Part shown: positions 7,928-14,883 of the stretch, piece after piece
How the letters are laid out: each line of letters begins with the position of its first letter
Numbering within the stretch: the stretch's first letter is position 1
Made by a program: the position numbers and the translations under genes
Source of the DNA: Streptosporangium oxazolinicum
Lineage (GTDB): Bacteria > Actinomycetota > Actinomycetes > Streptosporangiales > Streptosporangiaceae
Direction of reading: 5' to 3'
Assembly: GCF_039537505.1 (NCBI RefSeq)
Contig: NZ_BAABAQ010000020.1
Location: 62,001-126,000, forward strand
DNA length: 64,000 nt
The notes under the pieces: model-generated
Seen by the model: only the letters and a program-made list of their open reading frames with translations
What the model was told of the DNA's origin: nothing
The model's database searches: none

Positions 7928-7963
7928 CGCTCATCACGGGGGGGCGATGGCGGAGCGGAAGCC

Positions 7964-7993
7964 TGCGGCGGCCTCGTACGCGGGGCCGCCGCA
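7964..7993. terminator. Bidirectional hairpin between convergent genes
   Basis: TGCGGCGGCC (7964-7973) pairs perfectly with GGCCGCCGCA (7984-7993). It separates the rightward connector genes from the leftward fibre cluster. There is no clear T tract. Confidence 0.5.
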
Positions 7994-7998
7994 GCTGC

Positions 7999-8973
7999 TC
8001 AGCTGATCGCGACGAGCGGGACGTTACCCGTGGAGGTGCCGAACGTGGCCGGGTTGAAACTGCCCGGCAGGCTGGTCGTGGAAGGCTGACGCATCGCCCG
8101 CCGACTGGTGATGCCGTTGCCGAGGCCGACGTAAGCCGCGGACGCGTCCGTACCGGACGCCGGTACGGCCATCTGCGCGTTCGTCATGCCACCGGCCAAG
8201 AACCCGACGTAGACGAACCTCCCGGCGGACTCGGCCGCGACAGGGGCGGCAACGTCCAGCCCGCGCCAGCCGGCCACCGTGTAGAGCGTGGCATCGGCGG
8301 CGGTGGTGGTGATCTGCACCCCGGCGTGGGAGTAGAGCCCCATCTGGTTCGGGGCGTTCCCGCCGAGCTGGGTGCCCGCCGTACGGACCGCGACCCACAG
8401 TTTGTTGATCGCGACTCCGGCGGGTACCCATACTTTCGCCAGGTAGAGGGTGTCGTTGGCGATGCCGATCGCCATCATGAACATCAGCGGGTCGCCTGAG
8501 GCGGCGGAGAACCCGTACCCCTCTGCCAGCGGGAAAACCGGGCCGCTCGACGCTCCCCCGCCGCCCCCTCCTCCGATGGCGGCGTAGCGGGCATCGCCCT
8601 CGGTCTGGGTGAGGTACTGCGGGTGCGGGTCCCCGGCCGCCGTGTGGGCGCTCACCGCCGCGTCGGCCTTGGCCTGGGCGCCGGTGGTCGTCTCCAGCGT
8701 CCCAGCGGGCAGGCCGCCACCGGTGAGCGTGCCCACGACGTCCAGGTCCCCGGTGACCTTGAGAGATCCGGCCCCTGCGGCGCCGTCCGTGGTCTTCAGG
8801 ACTCCCGCGGACTCCCGGGCAAGGCCGGTGTCGGCCTCGCCCGTGGCGGCGTCGCCGTCCTCAGCCCACACGATGTGGCCGTCGGAGGCCAGCGCGAGCG
8901 CGGCCTCCTCACCGGACAAGATGACCGACCGGCCTGCGGATGGGGAGTCGATCGGGTGGAGGTGGCGGCTCAT
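7999..8973 (-). CDS. Tail fibre / receptor-binding protein
   Basis: The 324-residue protein has an N-terminal coil-like half ending in the tail-fibre signature HTAAGDPHPQYLTQTEGDARYA at about 115-136, then a glycine hinge (GGGGGGG) and a beta-rich head (about 145-324). This is the usual layout of a trimeric phage fibre with a receptor-binding end. Its ATG overlaps the upstream fibre gene by 4 bp. It is the last gene of the leftward fibre cluster. Confidence 0.7.
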   Translation of the reverse strand: MSRHLHPIDSPSAGRSVILSGEEAALALASDGHIVWAEDGDAATGEADTGLARESAGVLKTTDGAAGAGSLKVTGDLDVVGTLTGGGLPAGTLETTTGAQAKADAAVSAHTAAGDPHPQYLTQTEGDARYAAIGGGGGGGASSGPVFPLAEGYGFSAASGDPLMFMMAIGIANDTLYLAKVWVPAGVAINKLWVAVRTAGTQLGGNAPNQMGLYSHAGVQITTTAADATLYTVAGWRGLDVAAPVAAESAGRFVYVGFLAGGMTNAQMAVPASGTDASAAYVGLGNGITSRRAMRQPSTTSLPGSFNPATFGTSTGNVPLVAIS

Positions 8974-9686
8974 CCGGCGGCGCGGGCGAAGATGACGACG
9001 CGGTAGCCGTCCTGGGCGAGCGTCACCCCGGCGCTGATGGTCAAGATGTTGTCACTGGTGGCGACCTTCTTGACGTCCACCTCTTCATCGGTGGCGACCT
9101 CCCACACCTGCGCGACGATCGCCCTGGTGCCGAGGCCGTGAGTCACGGCCCACGTGGTTCCGGCAGCGGGCGGGCCGACCGCCTCGAAGTCGTTGCTCTG
9201 CCCGCCGCCGGTGACGAGCGGGAACTCCGCGAACGTCAGCGCGGTCGTGCCGACCGTGATGACGCCGTCCGTGGTCAGCCACCACGCCGTGTCCGCGTTC
9301 GCGCTGCCCTCTTCGACGGTGACCCACAGGCCGGGGGTGACCTCGGTACCGGTGTCGGCGTCGGCCGCCCTGGTCAGCGCGGCCCCGGCGGAGGTGAAGA
9401 CGTAGATGCCGTTCTCGGCCGCGGCGGTCTGGTGCTTCAGCAGCACCCGGTTGCCGTTTGCGAGGGTGACGCCGTCGATCGTGGACGGCGCCGTGCTTAC
9501 CGACACGTTCGCCGTGGAGGCGACGCGCACGGAGCCCTTGTAGTCGAGGTTGGAGACGGCGCTGCCGACGAGGGCCTTGACCTGCCCCCAGGACGGGACG
9601 CCGGTGTCGGTCGTCGCGTCGCCGATGTTCAGGATCTTGCCCTGGCCGTGGTCGTAGTCTCCGGCGATGTTCTTCTTCGTAGGCAT
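8970..9686 (-). CDS. Tail fibre protein, beta-repeat type
   Basis: The 238-residue protein shows the recurring phage fibre pattern: HGQGKILNIGDATTDT, DYKGSVRVASTANV, TIDGVTLANGNRVLLKHQTAAAENGIYVF and GLWVTVEEGSANADTAWWL. These appear in many prophage fibre or host-specificity proteins. The last 70 residues are a separate beta domain ending DGYRVVIFARAAG. It is coupled to the following fibre gene by a 4-bp overlap. Confidence 0.65.
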   Translation of the reverse strand: MPTKKNIAGDYDHGQGKILNIGDATTDTGVPSWGQVKALVGSAVSNLDYKGSVRVASTANVSVSTAPSTIDGVTLANGNRVLLKHQTAAAENGIYVFTSAGAALTRAADADTGTEVTPGLWVTVEEGSANADTAWWLTTDGVITVGTTALTFAEFPLVTGGGQSNDFEAVGPPAAGTTWAVTHGLGTRAIVAQVWEVATDEEVDVKKVATSDNILTISAGVTLAQDGYRVVIFARAAG

Positions 9687-9698
9687 GGTTCCCCCTGG

Positions 9699-10064
9699 TC
9701 AGCTGAGGTGCGCTCGGCCAGCGGTCGCTGGGCCGAAAGTGACGATCACGGTGTGGTTGTTCGGACAGGACACGCCTGCGTCGAGCTCGTTGCCGTCCTC
9801 GTCTTCCACCGCGACGCCCGGCCGCCGGCCGAGGGCGTGCACGATGGTCCACACCCTGGCCGCGGTGGTCTGGGTGTGGGTGTGGAAGCCGCCTCCGCCG
9901 GGGCCCGGCGGCCCGGGAGGGCCCTGGATGCCCGGTACGGCGATGGTGAGCTCGACGTCGCCGGTCTGCTCGATGACCAGTTGGTGGCCGCCGGGCGGGG
10001 TGAGGGTGATGTCGATGCCGCCGACCGGTTCGACGGTGAGCTCGTAGTCGGGCAGGCCGGTCAC
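9699..10064 (-). CDS. Tail protein with short collagen-like segment
   Basis: A GTG start forms a GTGA overlap with the upstream gene. The 121-residue protein has a beta strand-rich N-terminus, a collagen-like GIQGPPGPPGPGGGG stretch around residues 48-62, and a C-terminal domain beginning HTHTQTTAARVWTIVHALGRRPGVAV. That last motif is shared with phage fibre tip proteins. It probably belongs to the fibre assembly. Confidence 0.6.
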   Translation of the reverse strand: MTGLPDYELTVEPVGGIDITLTPPGGHQLVIEQTGDVELTIAVPGIQGPPGPPGPGGGGFHTHTQTTAARVWTIVHALGRRPGVAVEDEDGNELDAGVSCPNNHTVIVTFGPATAGRAHLS

Positions 10065-10444
10065 CGGGTGACCTCCGGATCCACGTACGCCGCGCCCTGG
10101 AGCAGCCGCTCCGGTTCCCCGTCGGGGTCTACGAGCTCGAAGTCGTAGACGCCCTGGAGCCACAGCCACAGGGAGGAGACGGCGCCGGGGATGGTCAGAG
10201 TGATTTTCCCTGCGGTGCCGTCGATGACGATCGACCCGTTTTCGGTGGTCATCTCGTGCAGCACCGCAGTGTCACGGCCGTGGTTGGGCCGGATCTGGGA
10301 ACGGGCGGTGAACCCGGTCAGATCGAGCGGCCCGGGGTTCGGCTGGGACTCGGTCGGTTTGCTCCTGAGGGTCATCGGTAGCCGGTACCGCGAACCCTGC
10401 GTGATGTGGAGATCGAACTCTGCCGCGCCCATGGCGGACACCAT
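10061..10444 (-). CDS. Tail/baseplate-associated small protein
   Basis: The 127-residue protein matches a common siphophage pattern near fibres: FDLHITQGSRYRLPM.., LDLTGFTARSQIRP, a GKITLTIPGAVSSLWLWLQGVYDFELVD core and a VDPEVTR end. Its exact role is unknown; the position suggests fibre attachment. ATG 10444 or the internal ATG 12 bp later could be the start. The upstream motif at 10457-10475 may drive it. Confidence 0.6.
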   Translation of the reverse strand: MVSAMGAAEFDLHITQGSRYRLPMTLRSKPTESQPNPGPLDLTGFTARSQIRPNHGRDTAVLHEMTTENGSIVIDGTAGKITLTIPGAVSSLWLWLQGVYDFELVDPDGEPERLLQGAAYVDPEVTR

Positions 10445-10456
10445 GGGCGCGGCCCG

Positions 10457-10475
10457 GGGTTTGTGTCAGGCTCCG
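10457..10475 (-). promoter_or_regulatory. Repeated 19-bp intergenic motif, copy 2 (reverse strand)
   Basis: The minus strand reads CGGAGCCTGACACAAACCC, starting just after the upstream stop and 12 bp before the next start. This copy points with the leftward cluster, so orientation follows transcription. Confidence 0.6.
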
Positions 10476-10476
10476 A

Positions 10477-11046
10477 TCAGGCCCGGCGGCGGGCGACGAC
10501 CGCAGCCGCGGCGATCGCCATGAAGTGCGTCCCGGAGTCCTGGGAGGAGCCGAACTCCGCTTCGCCGACGCGGTGAAAGACGCATTCCACTCCCCCGTGA
10601 ACGCGGGTGCCGGTGACGACGGTGGTCGTGGAGCGGGTCGCGGCTGCCAGGGCGCCGGGGATCGTACGGGACTGGCAGTCGCAGTTGATGCGCTGCTCTA
10701 CGGGCAGCGTCGGATCCCGGGGCGTGCGGGCCAGGTCCACGCCGTCAGTGACTTTCCACCCGCCCACGCGGTTGACCGCCTTACCGGAGGCGTCACGGCC
10801 TTTCCGGACGTACTCCATGGAAGGCAGCTGGTAGGAGAGATTCTCGGGGATCGTCTGCCCATCCGCATGAGCGTGGGAGGGGCGGACGTTCTCGCCGCCG
10901 TCGGTGACCCACGTCTTGGCGGCGGGGGCGCGGTCTTTCGCTTCTCGGCTGATGGCGTCGGTGAGGTTGCCTACCTCGCGTCGAACGGGTCCGGCGGCGA
11001 GGCGCTCAGCGAGGCCTGGAGACAGTCGTACTCGGGTGCGTGCCAT
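10477..11046 (-). CDS. Head-morphogenesis-like protein (Mu gpF / HK97 gp10 features)
   Basis: Residues 1-40 resemble an HK97 gp10 start (VGNLTDAISREAKDRAPAAK). The middle carries a Mu gpF-type signature: WVTDGGENVRPSHAHADGQTIP, then DPTLPVEQRINCDCQS. The end (VECVFHRVGEAEFGSSQDSGTHFM) resembles the gp10 C-terminus. It may be a fused head-tail component. In normal head order a gp10 gene lies between head closure and tail terminator. Here it lies there but inverted, as first gene of the leftward cluster. Confidence 0.45.
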   Translation of the reverse strand: MARTRVRLSPGLAERLAAGPVRREVGNLTDAISREAKDRAPAAKTWVTDGGENVRPSHAHADGQTIPENLSYQLPSMEYVRKGRDASGKAVNRVGGWKVTDGVDLARTPRDPTLPVEQRINCDCQSRTIPGALAAATRSTTTVVTGTRVHGGVECVFHRVGEAEFGSSQDSGTHFMAIAAAAVVARRRA

Positions 11047-11136
11047 GGGCCGGGAGTGTGGAGGTGCGGGCGGCCTAGTGTCCGTGTACGGCGCGTACGG
11101 TAGCCGGTGCGACGGACGGGGTGTGGGACCGACACG

Positions 11137-11168
11137 TTCTTAGATTCTTAGATTCTTACGTTCTTAGA
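11137..11168. repeat. Four tandem 8-bp repeats upstream of parA
   Basis: TTCTTAGA is repeated four times with exact 8-bp period (third copy TTCTTACG). It lies in the divergent gap between the fibre cluster and parA, about 110 bp before the parA start. It may be an operator, iteron or partition site. Confidence 0.65.
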
Positions 11169-11278
11169 AACCGGGCCGGTGGTGTTCGGCGTGGCGTGGC
11201 TGCAGTTCCTGCGCGCTTATGTCCGACCCCGCTACGATCAGCGCCGTACGACCGCCAAGCAGACTCCAGAGGTCTCAT

Positions 11279-12403
11279 ATGACAACCACAACCCCACCCT
11301 CCACCGCCCCCGACGATCAAGACGCTGTAGCCGAGGTCGAGCGCATCGTCTCCGAGTGGATGCGCCAGGGCATCACCAACGTACGCAATGTGGTCGCGAT
11401 GATGATGCGCAAGGGGGGCGCGGGCAAGACCACCACGACCCTCCTCATCGCCGACGCTCTCATCCGGTTCGGCCTCAACGTTCTCATCGTGGACGTGGAC
11501 CCCCAGGGCAACACTTCCCTCGGGCTCGGCCGGAAAGTCCTGCTGCGCGCCGTTGAAGCCATCATCGGCAAAAACACTCAGCAAGTGCCCGATGTTGTCA
11601 CGGTCGTCGAGGTCATCAACTTCGCTGAACCGGGGGTCGCCGACGAGGCGATCCAGATAGTCGAATGGGGCTACGACCCTGACGCCGCTTTCAACCGCGG
11701 TGGCCCCATGTACCCGGGCAAGGTCGGCAAGATCGGGCTCATCTCCGCGTACGAGGCGCTCGAAGACCTTCCACGGAACTGGACGTCGGCCACCGACTAC
11801 GAGAGGTTGGCATCTGCCCTCCTTCTGCCCGCAGAGCCGGGCGGGATAGCGCCGAACGTCCGCTGGGACGTCGTTCTCCTGGATTCGGCTATCGCCAAGC
11901 CCATCGGCATCCAGGTGGCCAAGAGCGCCCACCACGTGCTGTTCGTCACCACGGCGCAGATCTTCGGCACAGACGCCATCCCCAAGACGATGCGCCTGCT
12001 CAAGGACGTCCAGGCCAACTACAGGCACGAAGACCTCAACGTGATGGGGCTCTTGTGGAACGAGTACGACGATCGCAAGTCCACGGAGCAGAACCTCTCC
12101 GAACAGGCTGCTGACGCTCACTCCCAAGGCGTAGAGCATTGGGAAGCGCCTATATGGCCCTACAAGCTCCCAAACCTGACCGTGGTCAGTAACTCGCACG
12201 CGGCGTTCGCGCCGCTCTCAGCGTTTCTTTCTACCTCTGCCGAGCGTAAAACAGCTCGCCGAGTGTGCCAGGTCGCTGAAGCGGTCGCCTTGCGCGTGCT
12301 CGACAACATCCAGCACCCGCAGGCCAGTGCACTCCGCCAGGCGTGGCACGAGGCATGGATAGGCAACGAGAGGACAGCAGTGATGCGCGAGGACGTGGCC
12401 TGA
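11279..12403 (+). CDS. parA: ParA-type partition ATPase
   Basis: ATG 11279 follows AGAGG; an upstream ATG at 11219 lacks a site. The 374-residue protein has a deviant Walker A KGGAGKTTT at 45-53, the VDVDPQGNTS switch at 71-80 and WDVVLLDSA as Walker B. It is a segregation ATPase of plasmid type. It overlaps the downstream partner by one base (TGATG). This supports maintenance as a plasmid-like prophage. Its repressor or parS partner is not certain. Confidence 0.85.
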   Translation: MTTTTPPSTAPDDQDAVAEVERIVSEWMRQGITNVRNVVAMMMRKGGAGKTTTTLLIADALIRFGLNVLIVDVDPQGNTSLGLGRKVLLRAVEAIIGKNTQQVPDVVTVVEVINFAEPGVADEAIQIVEWGYDPDAAFNRGGPMYPGKVGKIGLISAYEALEDLPRNWTSATDYERLASALLLPAEPGGIAPNVRWDVVLLDSAIAKPIGIQVAKSAHHVLFVTTAQIFGTDAIPKTMRLLKDVQANYRHEDLNVMGLLWNEYDDRKSTEQNLSEQAADAHSQGVEHWEAPIWPYKLPNLTVVSNSHAAFAPLSAFLSTSAERKTARRVCQVAEAVALRVLDNIQHPQASALRQAWHEAWIGNERTAVMREDVA

Positions 12404-13266
12404 TGGCGCAGAGATCGCCTCGTCTTCAGCCGCAGCCCGTTATCGGATTCGGGCAGCTCGTCCCGCCGGTGACTGAGAAGAAAGCTGAGCCCACGAACGG
12501 TCAGGGTTCCGGGCCGGAGGACAACAAGGAGGAGCGCGAGCGCGTTGAGCGGGAGCTCGCCGAGCAGGCGCAGGCCGAGGAGCGCGAGCGCGTCGAGCGG
12601 GAAGAGCACAAGCGCCAGGAGCAGGAGAAGCGCGAGCGCGTCGAGCGGGAGCTGGCCGAGGAGGAAAAGGCCGAGCAGCGCGAGCGTGAGGAGCGGGAGC
12701 AGGCTGCGCGGGAGCAGGTCGAGCGGGAGCTGGCCGAGCAACAGCGGATCGCGCGAGAGCTCGCCGAGCAGGAGGAGCGGCGCGAGCGCGAAGAAGCGAG
12801 GAAGACCAGGCGGGCAGGAAGGTCCCGGGGCCGGGCGCCGGCGGCGGTGCGGCCGACGACGGAGAAGGACTGCAAGGGCGACCCGCGGGTCAAGCACACC
12901 CTGGCGGTCCTGGATGACGTCCAGGCGCGCCTGTTCGCGCTCCAGCTCGACGAGACGATGGCCACCGGCCGCGAGAGGCCGATGTGGCCGCACGTGGACG
13001 CCGCGCTCGCCGAGCTCCACCCGGACAAGAAGCCCGACCTGTCGGCGTGGGCCGAGCGCGCCGAGGAGCTCCTGGAGCACGACTCGGACCGCTTCACGCC
13101 GTTCGGGCCGCTCATGCGGACCTCCACCCGCACCGCCATCCGTACCTTGCGGGTGCGGTTGAAGGCGGCCGGGGTCCGGCCCTCCCAGCATCATGTGGTG
13201 ACGGCCGCGATTGTGGCTTACCTGGACGCGTGGGACGCCCAGGGCAGGAAGGTGCCCGACGCCTGA
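12403..13266 (+). CDS. Coiled-coil partner of ParA (candidate ParB-like protein)
   Basis: Its ATG overlaps the parA stop. Residues 45-145 form a long, highly charged coiled coil of E/R repeats (ERVERELAEQ and variants). The C-terminal 110 residues form a helical domain (DETMATGRERPMWPHVDAALAELHP..ALIR) ending in a possible DNA-binding fold. No classical ParB CTP domain is seen. By position it is the likely partner of ParA. A terminator follows at 13283. Confidence 0.55.
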   Translation: MAQRSPRLQPQPVIGFGQLVPPVTEKKAEPTNGQGSGPEDNKEERERVERELAEQAQAEERERVEREEHKRQEQEKRERVERELAEEEKAEQREREEREQAAREQVERELAEQQRIARELAEQEERREREEARKTRRAGRSRGRAPAAVRPTTEKDCKGDPRVKHTLAVLDDVQARLFALQLDETMATGRERPMWPHVDAALAELHPDKKPDLSAWAERAEELLEHDSDRFTPFGPLMRTSTRTAIRTLRVRLKAAGVRPSQHHVVTAAIVAYLDAWDAQGRKVPDA

Positions 13267-13282
13267 GACCTCGGGCAAGCAG

Positions 13283-13317
13283 AAGGGGCCGGCCACCATG
13301 ATGGTGGCCGGCCCCTT
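13283..13317. terminator. Strong bidirectional terminator
   Basis: AAGGGGCCGGCCACCAT (13283-13299) and its exact complement (13301-13317) form a 17-bp stem with a one-base loop. Convergent genes end on both sides: the parA operon and the leftward membrane-protein gene. Confidence 0.85.
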
Positions 13318-13329
13318 CGTGTTCCTGGT

Positions 13330-14769
13330 CTAGTTGGGATCACCGCCCCCCACGGGGGCGTACTCGTACTCGGTCAGGTCGTTCACCGCCTGGCGACTGA
13401 TGCTGCGGGGAGGGGGGATCACCCCCTCTGTCGTTGAGGTGTAGCCGTGCTCCTCGCGGTACTTGCCGGCGTACCGGCTCAATGTGGCCGGAGAGACGCC
13501 GATTTCTTTCGCGAGGGACCGGACGGGCACTTCTCCGGTCGGGCTGATGTTCGCGGCGATGGCGGCGTGGATGTCCTCTCTGGTCGGCTTGCCGTCGCCG
13601 TTCTGGTGGGGCTTGCCGGTGTTTCGGCCGTTCGCGCCGTTGGTGTTTCGGCGCTCTATCCGAGGGGTGTTCCGGCCGTTCCGTGCGGGGTGTTCCACCG
13701 GGTGTTCCACTGGGGTGTGAAACACCATCCGAGTGGTCCGCACGGGGTGTTTCACCGGCTGTTCCACGACCGTTTCGTGAAACAGGATGCGGGTGTTTCG
13801 CACCGGCTGTTCCACGGGGGCGTGGAAGATCATGCGGGTGTTTCGCGCTGGCTGTTCCGCAGGCTGTTCCACGTCGGGGAGTCCCAGGTCAGCGCGTGTT
13901 GCACCCGCGAGGGTCGTGAGGAGAACGGAGCCGCTGCGCGAGGCGATGATCTGTTCCAGCAGGGCGCGCCGGTCGGTGTTTCGGGTGAGGTCGAGGTCGC
14001 GTTCCGCGGCCCGGTACACCCGTTCCATGCGCCACCGGCGGAAGGTGTTCCACCGGGTGTCCCACCAGGTGTTTCGCCGGGTGTTTCGCTGGGCGGCGCG
14101 GGCGTACCGGATCGTCGCGTCGGCGACCTTGGTCAGCCTTATGTGGACCTCGGCGTCTTCGGTCGCGGAGGCCCGCGCGGTGAGCAGGCCGAGCCGCGTG
14201 AGGAGGTACTCGGGCGTCCACTTCCACCGGGATTCGGACTGGGGCCGATCGGCCTTGCCGCGCTCGTTTTGGAGGGCGTAGTGCCACAGGATCGCGCCGA
14301 CGATCGGGGTGATGGCCCGCACGAGGGAAACGCCGGGGTTGCCGGAGGCGAGGGTGCTGGAGGAGGCGATGACGGATGACAATCCGGCGAGCAGCCACGT
14401 CATGCGGATGGCCGGGCCCGGGTCCTGGTCGTTGTCGATGGCTTCCTTGGCGCGCAGGGCGAATGCCAGGAGCGGCCCTTCGAGCAGGCCGACACTCAGC
14501 CAGGGTAGCCAGGGCACGTCAGGGGCGGCCTGGTGGACAACCTCGAAGACGCCCTCGCCGGAGACGATGAGGGCGGCGCCGGCGCAGATCCGGGTGACGA
14601 GGTCGGCCAGGGATCGGCGCGGCTTGTCCACCTGCCGTTTCTTGGGGAACAACATGCGCTTGACCAGCAATAACACCCCGGACAGCAGGACGACAGCGCC
14701 CGCGCCGACCGCAGCCCAGTGGTACGGGGTGAGGTCGGGGAGCAGCGTCAACCAGTCCACTTCAGTCAC
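13330..14769 (-). CDS. DUF2637-like membrane protein with HTH tail (Spd-type)
   Basis: The 479-residue protein has about four N-terminal membrane segments (residues 15-180, e.g. AAVGAGAVVLLSGVLLLV). A soluble middle follows, then a repeat tract at about 300-380 built from EQP/EHP-ARNTRM-FH units, and a C-terminal HTH (GEVPVRSLAKEIGVSPATLSRYAG). DUF2637/Spd-like proteins accompany TraB in Streptomyces conjugative plasmids and are thought to help spread between hyphal compartments. It follows traB in the leftward operon. The repeat tract is dense in one DNA hexamer (see 13620-14087). Confidence 0.55.
   Translation of the reverse strand: MTEVDWLTLLPDLTPYHWAAVGAGAVVLLSGVLLLVKRMLFPKKRQVDKPRRSLADLVTRICAGAALIVSGEGVFEVVHQAAPDVPWLPWLSVGLLEGPLLAFALRAKEAIDNDQDPGPAIRMTWLLAGLSSVIASSSTLASGNPGVSLVRAITPIVGAILWHYALQNERGKADRPQSESRWKWTPEYLLTRLGLLTARASATEDAEVHIRLTKVADATIRYARAAQRNTRRNTWWDTRWNTFRRWRMERVYRAAERDLDLTRNTDRRALLEQIIASRSGSVLLTTLAGATRADLGLPDVEQPAEQPARNTRMIFHAPVEQPVRNTRILFHETVVEQPVKHPVRTTRMVFHTPVEHPVEHPARNGRNTPRIERRNTNGANGRNTGKPHQNGDGKPTREDIHAAIAANISPTGEVPVRSLAKEIGVSPATLSRYAGKYREEHGYTSTTEGVIPPPRSISRQAVNDLTEYEYAPVGGGDPN
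13620..14087. repeat. Array of about 18 TGTTYC hexamers inside the membrane-protein gene
   Basis: TGTTTC or TGTTCC on the plus strand begins at 13620, 13644, 13668, 13691, 13703, 13748, 13760, 13794, 13808, 13839, 13853, 13865, 13952, 13977, 14046, 14070 and 14082. A reverse TGAAACA lies at 13718. The hexamer arises from RNT codons in one reading frame and from VEH/VEQ codons in another. It resembles half-sites of the ParB parS sequence TGTTTCACGTGAAACA. Confidence 0.6.
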
Positions 14770-14785
14770 TTTCTGTCACCTTTGA

Positions 14786-14850
14786 ATGTCCAACGGGATG
14801 TCCACGAGATGTCCACGGGGGGTGTCCAAGAGGGGCTGTTTGGACACCCC
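14786..14850. repeat. Direct repeats and hairpin beside traB (candidate clt)
   Basis: TGTCCA-type repeats (ATGTCCA / GTGTCCA) start at 14786, 14798, 14809 and 14822, about 12 bp apart. GGGGTGTCC (14819-14827) pairs with GGACACCCC (14842-14850). An alternating CGCGTG tract follows at 14859-14880. The set lies in the gap after the translocase gene. Streptomyces TraB proteins bind 8-bp direct repeats (clt) near traB, so this is a candidate. Confidence 0.45.
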
Positions 14851-14883
14851 CTCCCCTACGCGCGTGCGCGTGCGCGTGTGGAG

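Noticed and set aside
7947..7998. Short forward reading frame starting ATG GCG GAG
   Set aside because: It is only about 17 codons, overlaps the terminator hairpin at 7964-7993 and has no homologous look.
13772..13783. A full parS site (GTTTCGTGAAAC)
   Set aside because: It lacks the central AC of the 16-bp parS palindrome and has no exact second copy. Only the wider half-site array is reported.
14859..14880. Alternating CGCGTG tract as a Z-DNA switch
   Set aside because: Such a short purine-pyrimidine run is expected by chance in 70% GC DNA. It is mentioned only as part of the clt candidate.
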